Source: Halomonas sp. (GTDB taxonomy: Bacteria; Pseudomonadota; Gammaproteobacteria; Pseudomonadales; Halomonadaceae). Taken from it: a DNA stretch of 64,000 nucleotides. The position numbers and the translations under genes are program-made. Each line of letters begins with the position of its first letter. The first letter of the stretch is position 1. Positions 8,449 through 20,169 of the stretch are shown piece after piece. Location: positions 1 to 64,000 of the forward strand of contig NZ_JAGOBJ010000004.1 of the NCBI RefSeq assembly GCF_017983445.1. Direction: 5' to 3'. Under the pieces are notes generated by a model, which was not told where the DNA came from, searched no databases, and saw only the letters and a program-made list of their open reading frames with translations.

Positions 8449-9891
8449 ATGTTAGGTCAAGGATTCGTATCTGCCGCGGCGATTGCGGCAAGTGTGCTGT
8501 TTATTTTATCGCTGGGCGGCCTGAGCAATCAGGAAAAAGCCAAGCGCGCCGTGTGGTACGGCATCGTGGGCATGGCGGTCGCGGTATTTTTTACCGCCTT
8601 CGGTCCGGGGATTGGCGGCTACTGGTGGCTGATCCCGATGATGATTATCGGGGCAGGCATCGGTACCTATATGGCGGGCAAGGTCGAAATGACCGAAATG
8701 CCCCAGCTGGTGGCCGCCCTGCACAGCTTTGTGGGGTTGGCGGCCGTGTTTGTTGCCTGTAGTGCGGATCTGGAGCGCCGCCGGGTGCTGGCGGCGCGCG
8801 CCGCCGATGGCGTCATGCATGAGTTTTCGGCGTTTGCCGCGCTGGTGGCTACCAAGGCGCCTGATGAACTGACCTTTCTGCAGGTTGAAGTGGTGCTGGG
8901 CATCTTTATCGGCGCGGTGACGTTTACCGGCTCGGTGGTGGCGTTTGGCAAGCTGGCAGGCAAGGTGGATGGCAAACCGCGTCAATTGCCTGGCGGGCAT
9001 CTGCTCAATGCCGGGGCGGCGGTGCTTTCACTGCTGCTGGCGATTCTCTATATCAACGGCGCAGGTTTCTGGACGCTGATCTTGCTAGCCGCACTTGCCT
9101 TCTTCATCGGCTATCACCTGATCATGGGGATTGGCGGTGCGGACATGCCGGTGGTGGTGTCGATGCTCAACAGCTATTCGGGCTGGGCGGCGGCGGCTAT
9201 CGGCTTCACGCTGGGAAACGATCTGTTGATCGTGACGGGCGCGCTGGTGGGCTCTTCCGGGGCAATTCTTTCCTACATCATGTGCAAGGCGATGAACCGC
9301 AACTTCGTTAATGTGATTCTGGGTGGCTTTGGCGGAAGCACTGGGCCAGCCGCAGAGATCGAAGGCGAGCAGGTAGCCATCGACGCCGGTGGCGTGGCCA
9401 GTGCCCTGAACGATGCCGATAGTGTAGTGATTGTGCCGGGTTACGGTATGGCAGTGGCGCAAGCTCAAAGTGCGGTAAGCGATTTGGTGCGCAAGCTGCG
9501 CGCCGCAGGCAAGACCGTGCGTTTCGGCATTCACCCGGTGGCGGGGCGCCTGCCCGGCCACATGAACGTGCTGTTGGCAGAAGCCAAGGTGCCTTACGAC
9601 ATCGTACTGGAGATGGATGAAATCAATGACGATTTCGCCAGTACCGATGTGGTGATCGTCATCGGCTCCAACGATATCGTCAACCCGGCGGCGCAGGAAG
9701 ACCCCAACAGCCCTATCGCCGGTATGCCGGTCCTCAAGGTGTGGGAGGCCAAACAGGTCTTCATCTGCAAGCGTGGCCAGGGCACCGGCTACTCCGGCAT
9801 CGAGAACCCGCTGTTCTTCAAGGAGAACAGCCGCATGTTCTACGGAGACGCCCGCGATAGCCTTAATGCATTGCTGCCACTGGTGGATTGA
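8449..9891 (+). CDS. pntB: NAD(P) transhydrogenase subunit beta
   Basis: This 480-residue membrane subunit has about nine N-terminal helices (about 5-265) forming the proton path and a C-terminal NADP(H)-binding domain III (about 300-480). The domain III signature [10 protein letters not shown] and the [10 protein letters not shown] segment, which contacts NADP, are intact. GGAGAG precedes the ATG. Length is close to E. coli PntB (about 462). It follows pntA by 16 bp and is followed by a strong hairpin, so pntAB appears to be a complete two-gene operon. Confidence 0.97.
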   Translation: MLGQGFVSAAAIAASVLFILSLGGLSNQEKAKRAVWYGIVGMAVAVFFTAFGPGIGGYWWLIPMMIIGAGIGTYMAGKVEMTEMPQLVAALHSFVGLAAVFVACSADLERRRVLAARAADGVMHEFSAFAALVATKAPDELTFLQVEVVLGIFIGAVTFTGSVVAFGKLAGKVDGKPRQLPGGHLLNAGAAVLSLLLAILYINGAGFWTLILLAALAFFIGYHLIMGIGGADMPVVVSMLNSYSGWAAAAIGFTLGNDLLIVTGALVGSSGAILSYIMCKAMNRNFVNVILGGFGGSTGPAAEIEGEQVAIDAGGVASALNDADSVVIVPGYGMAVAQAQSAVSDLVRKLRAAGKTVRFGIHPVAGRLPGHMNVLLAEAKVPYDIVLEMDEINDDFASTDVVIVIGSNDIVNPAAQEDPNSPIAGMPVLKVWEAKQVFICKRGQGTGYSGIENPLFFKENSRMFYGDARDSLNALLPLVD

Positions 9892-9914
9892 TTCTGCCAA
9901 GCACGTTGCCACTC

Positions 9915-9942
9915 CCCACAGGGCGCCTCGGCGCCCTGTGGG
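9915..9942 (+). terminator. Perfect 13-bp hairpin after pntB
   Basis: CCCACAGGGCGCC (9915-9927) pairs perfectly with GGCGCCCTGTGGG (9930-9942) around a 2-nt loop. Only a short CTTTC follows, so termination may be partial. The position just after pntB supports a terminator or mRNA-stabilising role. Confidence 0.65.
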
Positions 9943-10010
9943 CTTTCAAACGTCCTTTATTCCTTCCGCTTCCCCCTCCATAGATATTTTTTGGGATACC
10001 GATTCTCTTT

Positions 10011-10027
10011 GATTGTAAATTTCTATC
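10011..10027. promoter_or_regulatory. Possible OxyR half-site upstream of katG
   Basis: GATTG and CTATC, separated by 7 bases, match the GATAG-N7-CTATC half of an OxyR operator with one mismatch. A CTATC at 10055-10059 is not at the expected second-half spacing. The site lies in the AT-rich leader about 165 bp before katG. OxyR control of katG is well known in other bacteria; this site is only a candidate. Confidence 0.25.
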
Positions 10028-10123
10028 AATTTAGTCGGTAAATGCAAATTGTTGCTATCGCCAAAGTGCTTTAAAAATACGCCATGTCAGTGAGGCGTCA
10101 GCCTGCTCGCGTGCAGGTCTTGA

Positions 10124-12355
<2,232 letters not shown>

Positions 12356-12360
12356 CGCCA

Positions 12361-12380
12361 CGCGCCCCAGAAGGGGCGCG
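12361..12380 (+). terminator. GC-rich hairpin after katG
   Basis: CGCGCCCC (12361-12368) and GGGGCGCG (12373-12380) form a perfect 8-bp stem with an AGAA loop five bases after the katG stop codon. No T-run follows, so it is probably an mRNA 3'-end stabiliser ahead of the true terminator. Confidence 0.6.
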
Positions 12381-12413
12381 TAAGCAGTAAGTACTATTGA
12401 TGTACCCAGTCTT

Positions 12414-12442
12414 GCCCGCATCGAAAGATGCGGGCTTTTTTT
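12414..12442 (+). terminator. Rho-independent terminator of katG
   Basis: GCCCGCATC (12414-12422) and GATGCGGGC (12427-12435) form a 9-bp stem capped by a GAAA tetraloop and followed by seven T residues. Confidence 0.95.
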
Positions 12443-12459
12443 AGGGCATAAAGAAAGGT

Positions 12460-14445
12460 TTAGAACTCTTCCCACTCAGGCTCGGCGACAACTTTTCTAG
12501 CCTTGGGAGCTGAAGGCGCAGAAGAGGCTACCGGTAAGCGCGGGTGGCTGGCGGCAGACGGAGCAGTGCTGGTGGAAAGCGATAGCGGCTGCGTATCGCC
12601 CAGCACGAACTCACTCATCAACTGATCCAGGCGCTCGGCATTTTCACGCATTTTCGCGGCAAGAGAAGCATTCTGGCTGACCATGGAAGCATTCTGCTGC
12701 GTCATGGTATCCATCTCGGCAACCGCGGTATTGACCTGCTCGATACCTGCGGTCTGCTCGCGGGCGCCAGCGGTGATTTCACCAATCACGTCAGACACCT
12801 GCGTGATGCTGCGGTGAATTTCCTGCATCTGCTGGGCGGCGGATTTGACGATATGGTTACCTTCTTTGGCATGATTGACCGACACATCGATCAGCGCACG
12901 GATATCCTGAGCAGCGGTGGCCGAGCGGCTGGCCAGCGTACGTACCTCGTTGGCCACCACTGCAAACCCTCGGCCCTGCTCACCGGCTCTGGCGGCTTCG
13001 ACCGAGGCGTTAAGCGCCAGGATATTGGTTTGGAAAGCGATGGAGTCGATCAGGCCGATAATATCGCTGATCTTATTGGATGAGTCGCTGATCGCGCCCA
13101 TCTTGCTTTCCATCTGGGTCATGGATTCAGTGCCGCGCTTGGAGGCACCTGCGGCTTCAATCGCCAGGCCATTGGCCTGTTCGGACGCTTGCGACGTGTG
13201 CGCCACGGTTGAGTGAATCTCCTCCATGGAGGCGGAGGTTTCCTGAATATTGGCAGCGGCCTGATCGGTACGTGAGGAGAGCTCATGAGTGCCATCCGCC
13301 ATGTCGCTGGCACCGGCAAGTACCGTCTGAGCGTTATGGCGTACTTCCTGAAGGGTAGCCTGCATACGCTCGACGAACGCATTGAAACCGCGCGCCAGAT
13401 CACCGATCTCGTCTTGCGATTTAACTTCCAACCGGCGGGTCAGGTCGCCCTTGCCCTGAGCGATATCGGCCATGGCGTTAGCCGTATGCTTGATTGGCGC
13501 AAGCGAACGGCGGGCCGCGTAGGCGACTACCACCAGCAGCAATATCAACAGCAACCCGCCTGCCAGCAATAAGGACTTCAGCAAACTGTTGGTTACGGCG
13601 GTAAAGGCGGACATCGGGACGGTCATCCCAACAACCCAGGACGTGCCCTCCACAGGGCTCCACATAAGCCGAGTGCGCTCGCCGTTGGGCATGGTAATTT
13701 CACCAGAACCGGGGGCGCCGCTGAGCATCGACTGACTCAGCGCATCCAACCCCTGATACCCCTGAGTGCGGTCGGCGTCGGTATAGTTCAGCGACATACG
13801 GTACTCTTCCACCGGATGGGCGATAACCTGACCCTGGCTGTCAATAAGCCAGCCGTAGCTTCCTTCACCCACATTGATAGCTGAAGTGATATCGGATACT
13901 GCCGCCATGGAGACGGTGATACCTAGTAGTCCTGCGCGATTGCCGCGTTCATCGAAAACGGTATCGACCACTAATGCCGTCGGCAGTCCGCTGACCATAG
14001 AGATAACCGGGTCGACAAGCAGACTGTCCTGGCTGCCTTCAGAAATGAGTGTCTTGAAGTAGGAGCGTTCCGAGATGTCCAGCGGCACGCCAGCATGGGT
14101 TATCGTGTCACCCGAAGCATTTGAGAAGAACAGTGACTCGATGGTGCCGCCCGGCGGATAGCGTTTGGCGAGCCAAGCAAGATGCGAGGCGACAGGGACG
14201 TTCTCGGCGAGACGTTCGTCCTCGGCCAGCACCGCATTCCAGTTACGGTAGCCGTTGATCCAGCGGCCTATCTCGTCGGCGCGCGCCTCAACCTGCCGTG
14301 TGCCAGCATTGTCGATCAGATCAGGAATGGCTCGGTTGAGCTGCTGGTTGACAATAATGCCGAGAACGATGGCAACAACCAGTAAAGGAAGCGCGACTGC
14401 GCTCAGCAATTTTTGTGTTAACGACAGACGAGAGAACTTGCTCAT
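12460..14445 (-). CDS. Methyl-accepting chemotaxis protein, dCache-type sensor
   Basis: This 661-residue chemoreceptor has an N-terminal membrane helix (about 12-33), a periplasmic double-Cache-like domain (about 38-280), a second helix (about 290-312), a HAMP domain (about 313-365) and a long coiled-coil signalling domain. The signalling tip FQTNILALNASVEAARAGEQ contacts CheA and CheW. The last five residues, EWEEF, match the xWxxF tether that recruits CheR and CheB, so this receptor can probably assist methylation of others. dCache domains often bind amino acids or organic acids; the ligand here is unknown. No che gene is nearby. Confidence 0.95.
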   Translation of the reverse strand: MSKFSRLSLTQKLLSAVALPLLVVAIVLGIIVNQQLNRAIPDLIDNAGTRQVEARADEIGRWINGYRNWNAVLAEDERLAENVPVASHLAWLAKRYPPGGTIESLFFSNASGDTITHAGVPLDISERSYFKTLISEGSQDSLLVDPVISMVSGLPTALVVDTVFDERGNRAGLLGITVSMAAVSDITSAINVGEGSYGWLIDSQGQVIAHPVEEYRMSLNYTDADRTQGYQGLDALSQSMLSGAPGSGEITMPNGERTRLMWSPVEGTSWVVGMTVPMSAFTAVTNSLLKSLLLAGGLLLILLLVVVAYAARRSLAPIKHTANAMADIAQGKGDLTRRLEVKSQDEIGDLARGFNAFVERMQATLQEVRHNAQTVLAGASDMADGTHELSSRTDQAAANIQETSASMEEIHSTVAHTSQASEQANGLAIEAAGASKRGTESMTQMESKMGAISDSSNKISDIIGLIDSIAFQTNILALNASVEAARAGEQGRGFAVVANEVRTLASRSATAAQDIRALIDVSVNHAKEGNHIVKSAAQQMQEIHRSITQVSDVIGEITAGAREQTAGIEQVNTAVAEMDTMTQQNASMVSQNASLAAKMRENAERLDQLMSEFVLGDTQPLSLSTSTAPSAASHPRLPVASSAPSAPKARKVVAEPEWEEF

Positions 14446-14673
14446 TAAAAGCCTCGGTGAGTTAGAGGTTGGTCATCACTGACCGGTCATGATCCACGCA
14501 GTTTTTTTATGACGCAGAGATCGTTTTTATTGCTGGCGCAAAGGTTAATAACGACCGTTTTGCGATTAACTTAAGTGGAATTATCTTTGTTGTAGAACAA
14601 TAAATGCTCAGGATGCTTTCATTTAGTCTGTTGAATACCTTATTGACCACCGTTGTTATTACCGCTGGCCAAG

Positions 14674-15627
14674 TCACTTCCCTCGATAGATACGCAGGAT
14701 ATCGGCCATGGTCGCCAGCGCGATCTCTGCCGGTGTTTTGCTCCCCAGCTCCAGGCCGATCGGCATCACGATCCGCGCGATATCGATGTCGGACAAGCCG
14801 CCAGAGCGCCGTAAGCGTTCGGCACGTTGGGCTGAGGTCTTTTTTGAGCCCATGACGCCGATATAAAAAGCGTCAGTACGTACCGCCTCGATCATCGCCA
14901 GATCATCAATGCGCGGATCGTGGGTCAGGGCGACAATCGCCGTGGCTGCGTGGCAGGCTCCTGAAGCTATGAACTGCGAAGGCAGCACCGCCTGTACCTC
15001 GACACCCGGAACATCGAAGCCGCGCCGCATCTCCTCGCGTGGGTCGCAGGCAATGACTTCAAATCCCAGTGCCTGAGCGAACTGGGCACAAGGGGTAGCG
15101 ATGGCGGAAATGCCTGCGATTACCAGGCGCAGTGAGGGGCCAATACGAAGATAGGCGGCCTGCTCGTCGCGCCTAACGACAGGCCCTGGGCCTTCGGGCA
15201 CGATAAAGCGCTTACGCGAACCGTCCAGCATCACATGGCGTATCAATGGCTGACGCCCCATCAGCGTGGCATGCATGACTTCAAGATGAATCAGCGTGTC
15301 GGCGCTGGGCTCAAGCCGCTCTACCAGCACATCAAGACGTCCGCCGCAGGGCAGTCGAATGGTGTCATTGCCTTCCCCACCATAATGAATCAGTTGAACC
15401 GCTGAGGGCGAAAGAGCCCCTTGTTCCAGGCGTTCCAGAAAGTTCTCTTCAACGCACCCGCCGGATAGCGAACCAATGAACTGCTCTTTTGAGCACGCGG
15501 CCATGATGGCGCCAGGTTCTCTGGGTGACGAGCTAAAGGTCGACAGTACCGTGCACAGCCAGACCACATGGCGCTGGTTAGCCCACTGGAGCGCGCGCTT
15601 GATGACCTGAAGATCAAGATGCTGCAT
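14674..15627 (-). CDS. XdhC/CoxI-family maturation factor
   Basis: This 317-residue protein has the XdhC N-terminal domain with the SLSGGCVEEN motif (about 75-84) and a C-terminal Rossmann-like domain (about 165-300). XdhC proteins protect and sulfurate the molybdenum cofactor and insert it into xanthine-dehydrogenase-type enzymes. Its ATG overlaps the TAA stop of the molybdenum hydroxylase gene upstream by one base (TAATG), implying translational coupling. It most likely matures that enzyme. No other Mo-cofactor gene lies nearby, so cofactor synthesis must be encoded elsewhere. Confidence 0.88.
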   Translation of the reverse strand: MQHLDLQVIKRALQWANQRHVVWLCTVLSTFSSSPREPGAIMAACSKEQFIGSLSGGCVEENFLERLEQGALSPSAVQLIHYGGEGNDTIRLPCGGRLDVLVERLEPSADTLIHLEVMHATLMGRQPLIRHVMLDGSRKRFIVPEGPGPVVRRDEQAAYLRIGPSLRLVIAGISAIATPCAQFAQALGFEVIACDPREEMRRGFDVPGVEVQAVLPSQFIASGACHAATAIVALTHDPRIDDLAMIEAVRTDAFYIGVMGSKKTSAQRAERLRRSGGLSDIDIARIVMPIGLELGSKTPAEIALATMADILRIYRGK

Positions 15628-17906
15628 TACAACGCCACCTCGGCGCGTTTTGCTGTAGAAATATCGCTTTGCTGAAGCTTTTGACGAACGGTCTCGGCGG
15701 TAAACGGCGGGTGAGTAAAGCGCACCCCGGTCGCATCGAACAGCGCATTGGCAATGGCCGGAGCGCCGGGGAGCGACGTGGACTCACCCACACCTAGCGA
15801 CGGCTGATCCTTTCGGTCCAGCATTAGAAGCTGAATGTCCGGAAGTTCTGAAAAGCGCAGGATGGGGTAGCTGCCCCATTCGCGATTCATGGGTAAGCCC
15901 TTTTCGAAGCTCACCCGCTCTTTCAGGGTTCGGCTAAGCGTCTGAATGACATTGCCATGCACCTGATGACGTACGCCGTCGGGGTTGATCATGAGTCCGG
16001 CGTCTTGGCCCACGTACAGGCGCTCAATAATGATCCGCCCACTGGCGGGATGCACTTTCAATTCGACAACCCAGGCCGCCAGCGCGGCGCCGAACCCGGG
16101 GAATTTGCTATGCACGTACTGCGCGTAGGCAAATCCTCGCCCGTAATGCCAGTCCGCTTCGCTATGGGGAACAGAGCATGCTGAGCGAGTCTGCCAACTG
16201 GCGCGTGCTGCCAGGGCCTTGACGAGTTCTATGGCGCGCGTATCGGTTAAATGCCGAATTCGGAAGGCAATAGGGTCTTCCCTGGCCAAGTAAGCCAGCT
16301 CATCGATGGCACTTTCATGCGCAAACGCGTTCGGCATGGCGGAAACTCCGCGTAGCCATGAGGCGCGCACGAGTGTAGGCACATCATCACAGGCAATGCG
16401 CCGGTGCGGATAGCCATAGGGCGGAACGGATGTGCGATCCCCCATCTGGAAGGGCACGTCGCTGGGCTGCTGTGCGCCTGTCAATAAAAGCGCCAGAGTC
16501 GGTGCATTGTTGGAAGGGTAGCGCGCCACGAAACGGTAGCCTGTCAGATTACCGTCGGCATCGACCCCGGCATCGACGTCCATCCGCTGGGCGGCTCCCT
16601 TGGGCTCCCAGAGGTGTTCCTGCTCGCGGGTGAGCTGGACGCGCACGGGGCGACCCACTGCCCTTGATAACAACGCCGCATCAGCGCCCACATCATCGGC
16701 GCAGTTGCGGCCGTAACAGCCGGAGGCCTCCATGCGCGTAATGGTAATAGCGCTTTCATCCAGCAGCATCAGGCGTGACAGCTCGGCACGCAGGCTATGT
16801 GGGTTCTGCGTGCCTGACCAGACGTGCAGTTGGTCATCACGGTAGTGAGCCACCGAACATGAAGGCCCAATTGAGCCATGCAGTTGAAAAGGCCAGACAT
16901 AAGCGCGTTGAACACGATGTCGAGCATTCTTAAGGGCATCGTCGACCTGGCCTTCTTCAAGCAGCAGGCGCCTTTGCATCGGTAGTTCGTCCAGCGCCTG
17001 CTCTATGTTATGCATGGGAGGCAGAGTGTCGGGCTTACGCCAAACGACGTTGAGTTTACGGGCGATAGCGGCGGCTTGCTCTTCGCGTTCAGCCACAACG
17101 CCGATAAAATCGCCAATCGTCACGACGCTGACCAGCCCAGGCATGTCAGCGACCGAGCTTTCATCGACGGATATCAAGGAATTACCGACGAAGTCACCCC
17201 GGTCATAGCCACTGTAGGGAGGCCGTATCACGTGGCCATAGAGCATGTCCGGCAGGCGAAGGTCATGAACGAACGTCAGTGCCCCGATTACCTTGCCGGG
17301 GATATCCACGCGAGGTGCTGCCTTGCCCACCAGGCTGTATTGATGGGTAGGTTTAAGGGGCACATCGTCGGCAAGCTTCAGGGTATGCCGGGCGCCGGCG
17401 AGCAGTTCGCTATAGCTAATGCCCGGTAATGTGTCGTCTAACGGGGCAATATGCCCGGCGCGGCAACAGAGCCTGGATTGAGATAGACCAAAATGAAGAG
17501 CCGCGCGATACAGTAAGTATTCACGCGCCTGAGCGGCAGCACGACGAAGCGGCTCGGCCGTAATCTGGATAGTGGCGCTAGCAATCGTCGGCCCTTGATT
17601 TGGCACCTCGAACGGGTCACCCAGAACCATGGTGACGGATTCAAGCGCTACCTCAAGCTCTTCAGCCACGATCTGGGCAAGTGCTGTGCGTATGCCTGTG
17701 CCAAGATCCACATGACCGTTGAATGCCAGCACCTGGCCCGTACTCAGGATAGCAATGAATATTTCGGGCTCGGTAGGCACGAAATTAGAATGTGTACCCG
17801 GTTGTCCCGGCGCGGGCTTGGGAGGCGTAATCGGATCCCGATACACGATAAGAAGATCTGAATCATGTAGAAGGGCTTTTCGATCATAGACTTTGTTGCC
17901 GGTCAT
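15627..17906 (-). CDS. Mo hydroxylase large subunit, probable catalytic nicotinate dehydrogenase subunit
   Basis: This 759-residue member of the xanthine dehydrogenase/isoquinoline oxidoreductase family contains the full two-part Mo-pterin domain. GHVDLGTGIRTALAQI lies near residue 65, ASGCYGRNCADDVGADAALL is in the middle, and the catalytic-Glu motif GVGE is at 705-708. There is no signal peptide and no cytochrome part. It aligns along its last 550 or so residues with the N-terminal half of the NicB-like protein at 26264, ending in the same IANALFDATG segment. The setting, divergent from a NicR-like regulator and within a nicotinate pathway cluster, suggests it hydroxylates nicotinate to 6-hydroxynicotinate with NicA and NicB. 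AAGGAGG precedes the ATG. Another N-heteroaromatic substrate remains possible. Confidence 0.8.
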   Translation of the reverse strand: MTGNKVYDRKALLHDSDLLIVYRDPITPPKPAPGQPGTHSNFVPTEPEIFIAILSTGQVLAFNGHVDLGTGIRTALAQIVAEELEVALESVTMVLGDPFEVPNQGPTIASATIQITAEPLRRAAAQAREYLLYRAALHFGLSQSRLCCRAGHIAPLDDTLPGISYSELLAGARHTLKLADDVPLKPTHQYSLVGKAAPRVDIPGKVIGALTFVHDLRLPDMLYGHVIRPPYSGYDRGDFVGNSLISVDESSVADMPGLVSVVTIGDFIGVVAEREEQAAAIARKLNVVWRKPDTLPPMHNIEQALDELPMQRRLLLEEGQVDDALKNARHRVQRAYVWPFQLHGSIGPSCSVAHYRDDQLHVWSGTQNPHSLRAELSRLMLLDESAITITRMEASGCYGRNCADDVGADAALLSRAVGRPVRVQLTREQEHLWEPKGAAQRMDVDAGVDADGNLTGYRFVARYPSNNAPTLALLLTGAQQPSDVPFQMGDRTSVPPYGYPHRRIACDDVPTLVRASWLRGVSAMPNAFAHESAIDELAYLAREDPIAFRIRHLTDTRAIELVKALAARASWQTRSACSVPHSEADWHYGRGFAYAQYVHSKFPGFGAALAAWVVELKVHPASGRIIIERLYVGQDAGLMINPDGVRHQVHGNVIQTLSRTLKERVSFEKGLPMNREWGSYPILRFSELPDIQLLMLDRKDQPSLGVGESTSLPGAPAIANALFDATGVRFTHPPFTAETVRQKLQQSDISTAKRAEVAL

Positions 17907-17990
17907 GTGGCCTCCTTGGTTGTTTTTAGATGCTCAGGTCTTTCATGTATCGCGAGAGGTTGCTTGAGTTTAATATAAAATTATAATGTG

Positions 17991-18002
17991 TACGCCATAA
18001 AT
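17991..18002. promoter_or_regulatory. Candidate shared regulator site (NicR?)
   Basis: TACGCCATAAAT in the divergent Mo-subunit/nicR promoter region matches TACACCATTTAT at 25424-25435, in front of nicC and nicA, at 9 of 12 positions. Shared control by one regulator is inferred; I do not recall the true NicR consensus well enough to confirm it. Confidence 0.25.
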
Positions 18003-18108
18003 TGGCGGTAAATCAGGCGGTAATTCTCGCGTTATACGTAAAGTTCTCTCTAGCCTTTTTCCACTGCCATACTTCAGTAACATCACTTCGCATCAGCAAG
18101 GAGTTTGA

Positions 18109-18594
18109 ATGACATCGGATCGTTCCCTCGACGTCCAGAAAAACGCACACCCAACACCATCTGAGCAGGGGTACGATTTTTCAGAACAGGTAGGCCATCT
18201 GTTACGTAAGGCCTATCAGCGCCACATTGCCATTTTCCAGCGCCATGTCTGCGATAAGCAGCTGACGGCCATTCAGTTTGTTGCGCTGTGCACAGTGATG
18301 GAGCGTGGGGCCAGCTCCTTGACCGATATCGTTAACGCCACGGCCATTGATCCTGCCACTGTTCGGGGAGTGATCAAGCGCCTCAAGGCCCGTGAATGGG
18401 TAACGCTGACCACCGACCCCAACGATCAACGCAAGGTGATGGTGGTGATTACCGAAGCCGGGGCCGCCATCGTTGAAGCGATGGTGCCTAATGCCCAGCA
18501 GATCAGCGATGCCACCATGCAAAACCTCAATCCCGCCGAGCGCGTCGCGCTGATGCACCTGCTGGAAAAAATGAATGCAGACCCCGTGCCATAG
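18109..18594 (+). CDS. nicR: NicR-like MarR-family regulator
   Basis: This 161-residue MarR-type protein has a winged helix-turn-helix (about 55-125: SSLTDIVNATAIDPATVRGV followed by IKRLKAREWVTLTTDPNDQR). In Pseudomonas putida the MarR-type repressor NicR controls the nic genes and is relieved by 6-hydroxynicotinate. Size, family and position next to the nicotinate genes support the same role here. It is divergent from the molybdenum subunit gene and convergent with the TTT transporter operon. A terminator hairpin includes its stop codon. Confidence 0.75.
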   Translation: MTSDRSLDVQKNAHPTPSEQGYDFSEQVGHLLRKAYQRHIAIFQRHVCDKQLTAIQFVALCTVMERGASSLTDIVNATAIDPATVRGVIKRLKAREWVTLTTDPNDQRKVMVVITEAGAAIVEAMVPNAQQISDATMQNLNPAERVALMHLLEKMNADPVP

Positions 18595-18609
18595 CACGGG
18601 AGATTTTTT
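18583..18609 (+). terminator. Rho-independent terminator of nicR
   Basis: CCCGTGC (18583-18589) and GCACGGG (18594-18600) form a 7-bp stem with a CATA loop. The stem contains the nicR stop codon and is followed by AGATTTTTT. Confidence 0.85.
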
Positions 18610-18629
18610 CCGTTTAGTGATTGCGACGG

Positions 18630-20147
18630 TCAACGCATCCTTACTCGTTTGACGTCGTTACTAAGTCGCACCCAAAGGGGTGCCAGCAGCGGCAGCACGA
18701 TGGCTAGAAGTGACAGTCCGAACAAACTCATGGCAATGGGGCTTTGTAGAAAAACCTCCCAGGATCCACGGCCCAGCAACAGGCTGCGACGCAGATTCTC
18801 CTCAAGCAGCGGCCCTAGGATCAAGCCGAAGGCCAGAGGGGCAGCGGGTAGCGACAAGAGATATAAGACGTACCCCACAGCGCCAAAGAAGAGCATGATG
18901 TAGACATCTGCCATGCTGCTGCGAATAGCATAGGCGCCCACCATGCAGAGCAGCGCAATGCCGATGAGCAGCGTGTGGGAAGGAATGCGCAGTACCCAAG
19001 GCAACCAGCGCATCAGTAAAAGACCGATGACCAGTGTGAGCACCAGCGCGAGAAAGAATCCGGCGTAGAGGCTCGAGACGAAACCTGGGTTTTCGGCGAA
19101 AAGCATTGGCCCTGGCCGCAGCCCATGAATCAGCAGCGACCCCATCAATACTGCCGTGATAGCGTCCCCCGGTACGCCCAGCGTAATCATCGGTATCAGC
19201 GTGCCACCGATGCTCGAACTGTTAGCGGCCTCTGGCCCCACCACACCTTCTACGGCGCCGTGTCCGAAACGCTCTGGGTGTTTGGAAAAGCGCATCTCCT
19301 GAGCGTAGGCGATAGCTACCGCGATAGCCGATCCGGCGGCGGGTATAGCGCCAACAAACGCTCCGATAAAGGAGCCGCGTAGCATTGACGCCCAGCGTCC
19401 AGCGAATGTGCGTAAATTCGGTAGGGGCGACTGAGTAGATTGCATGTCGAACTCAGGAGTGACGCGGTGAGAGCCGTGCAGATTTCTAAGTACTTCAGCG
19501 AGCCCGAACAGTCCCACGCACAGCGGTACCAGCTCGATACCACCTTGCAAGCCGCGCGTCTCGAAGGTGAAGCGTGAGACGTCAGTTAGAGCATCGAATC
19601 CCACCATCCCGCAAAGTAGACCGACGGCGCCGACCAGCAATCCGCGTACCGTTGAACCGGGCGAGGCGTAGGCAAGTAGCACCAAGCCGAACACCGCAAT
19701 AGCCGTGAACTCGGGGCTTTTGAAGCGCATCGCGATCGAGGCCAGCATGGGAGCAGTGACCACCAGAAGCACTAGACCAATGACGCCTCCCACACTTGAG
19801 GCGATCAGCGCATAGGTCAACGCTTCCTTGGCTCGGCCTGCACGGGCAAGAGGATGACCATCCAACTGAGTGACAATTGCACCCGGTGTGCCTGGAATGT
19901 TGATAAGGATGGCGGAGATTGAGCCGCCGTAGACGCTGGCAACGAACACGCAGAGTAGAAAGAGGATGGCAAATGCGGGATCCATACCGAAACTTAGCGG
20001 TAGCAGAATAGCTAGAGCCATGGTGGAGCTAACGCCCGGCAGGGCGCCGAGCACGATGCCAAGCAGAGTGCCTAGCACGGCAAGCATCAACCCCCATGGC
20101 GACGCGAGCGTTGCCAGGAGCGAGGTAAAGAAACTGTCGATCAGCAT
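18630..20147 (-). CDS. TTT transporter large permease (TctA family)
   Basis: This 505-residue membrane protein with about 12 helices is the large permease of a tripartite tricarboxylate transporter. The TctA signatures GALPGVSSTMALAILLP near the start and VEGVVGPEAANSSSIGGTLI in the middle are clear. The ATG at 20147 has AGGAGA upstream and matches the TctA N-terminus (MLIDSFFTSLL); an in-frame ATG 12 codons earlier lacks this. It ends the tctCBA-type operon. In this position the system probably imports nicotinate or a related pyridine carboxylate, but that is inferred from context only. Confidence 0.92.
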   Translation of the reverse strand: MLIDSFFTSLLATLASPWGLMLAVLGTLLGIVLGALPGVSSTMALAILLPLSFGMDPAFAILFLLCVFVASVYGGSISAILINIPGTPGAIVTQLDGHPLARAGRAKEALTYALIASSVGGVIGLVLLVVTAPMLASIAMRFKSPEFTAIAVFGLVLLAYASPGSTVRGLLVGAVGLLCGMVGFDALTDVSRFTFETRGLQGGIELVPLCVGLFGLAEVLRNLHGSHRVTPEFDMQSTQSPLPNLRTFAGRWASMLRGSFIGAFVGAIPAAGSAIAVAIAYAQEMRFSKHPERFGHGAVEGVVGPEAANSSSIGGTLIPMITLGVPGDAITAVLMGSLLIHGLRPGPMLFAENPGFVSSLYAGFFLALVLTLVIGLLLMRWLPWVLRIPSHTLLIGIALLCMVGAYAIRSSMADVYIMLFFGAVGYVLYLLSLPAAPLAFGLILGPLLEENLRRSLLLGRGSWEVFLQSPIAMSLFGLSLLAIVLPLLAPLWVRLSNDVKRVRMR

Positions 20148-20169
20148 GGTCGTCTCCTGACCGTGGGCG

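Noticed and set aside
9085-9912. 275-codon open frame antisense to pntB
   Set aside because: Shadow of pntB with no recognisable domain.
14480-14489. TGACCGGTCA palindrome upstream of the chemoreceptor
   Set aside because: A 10-bp palindrome is expected by chance in 64 kb, and no neighbouring regulator or second copy supports it.
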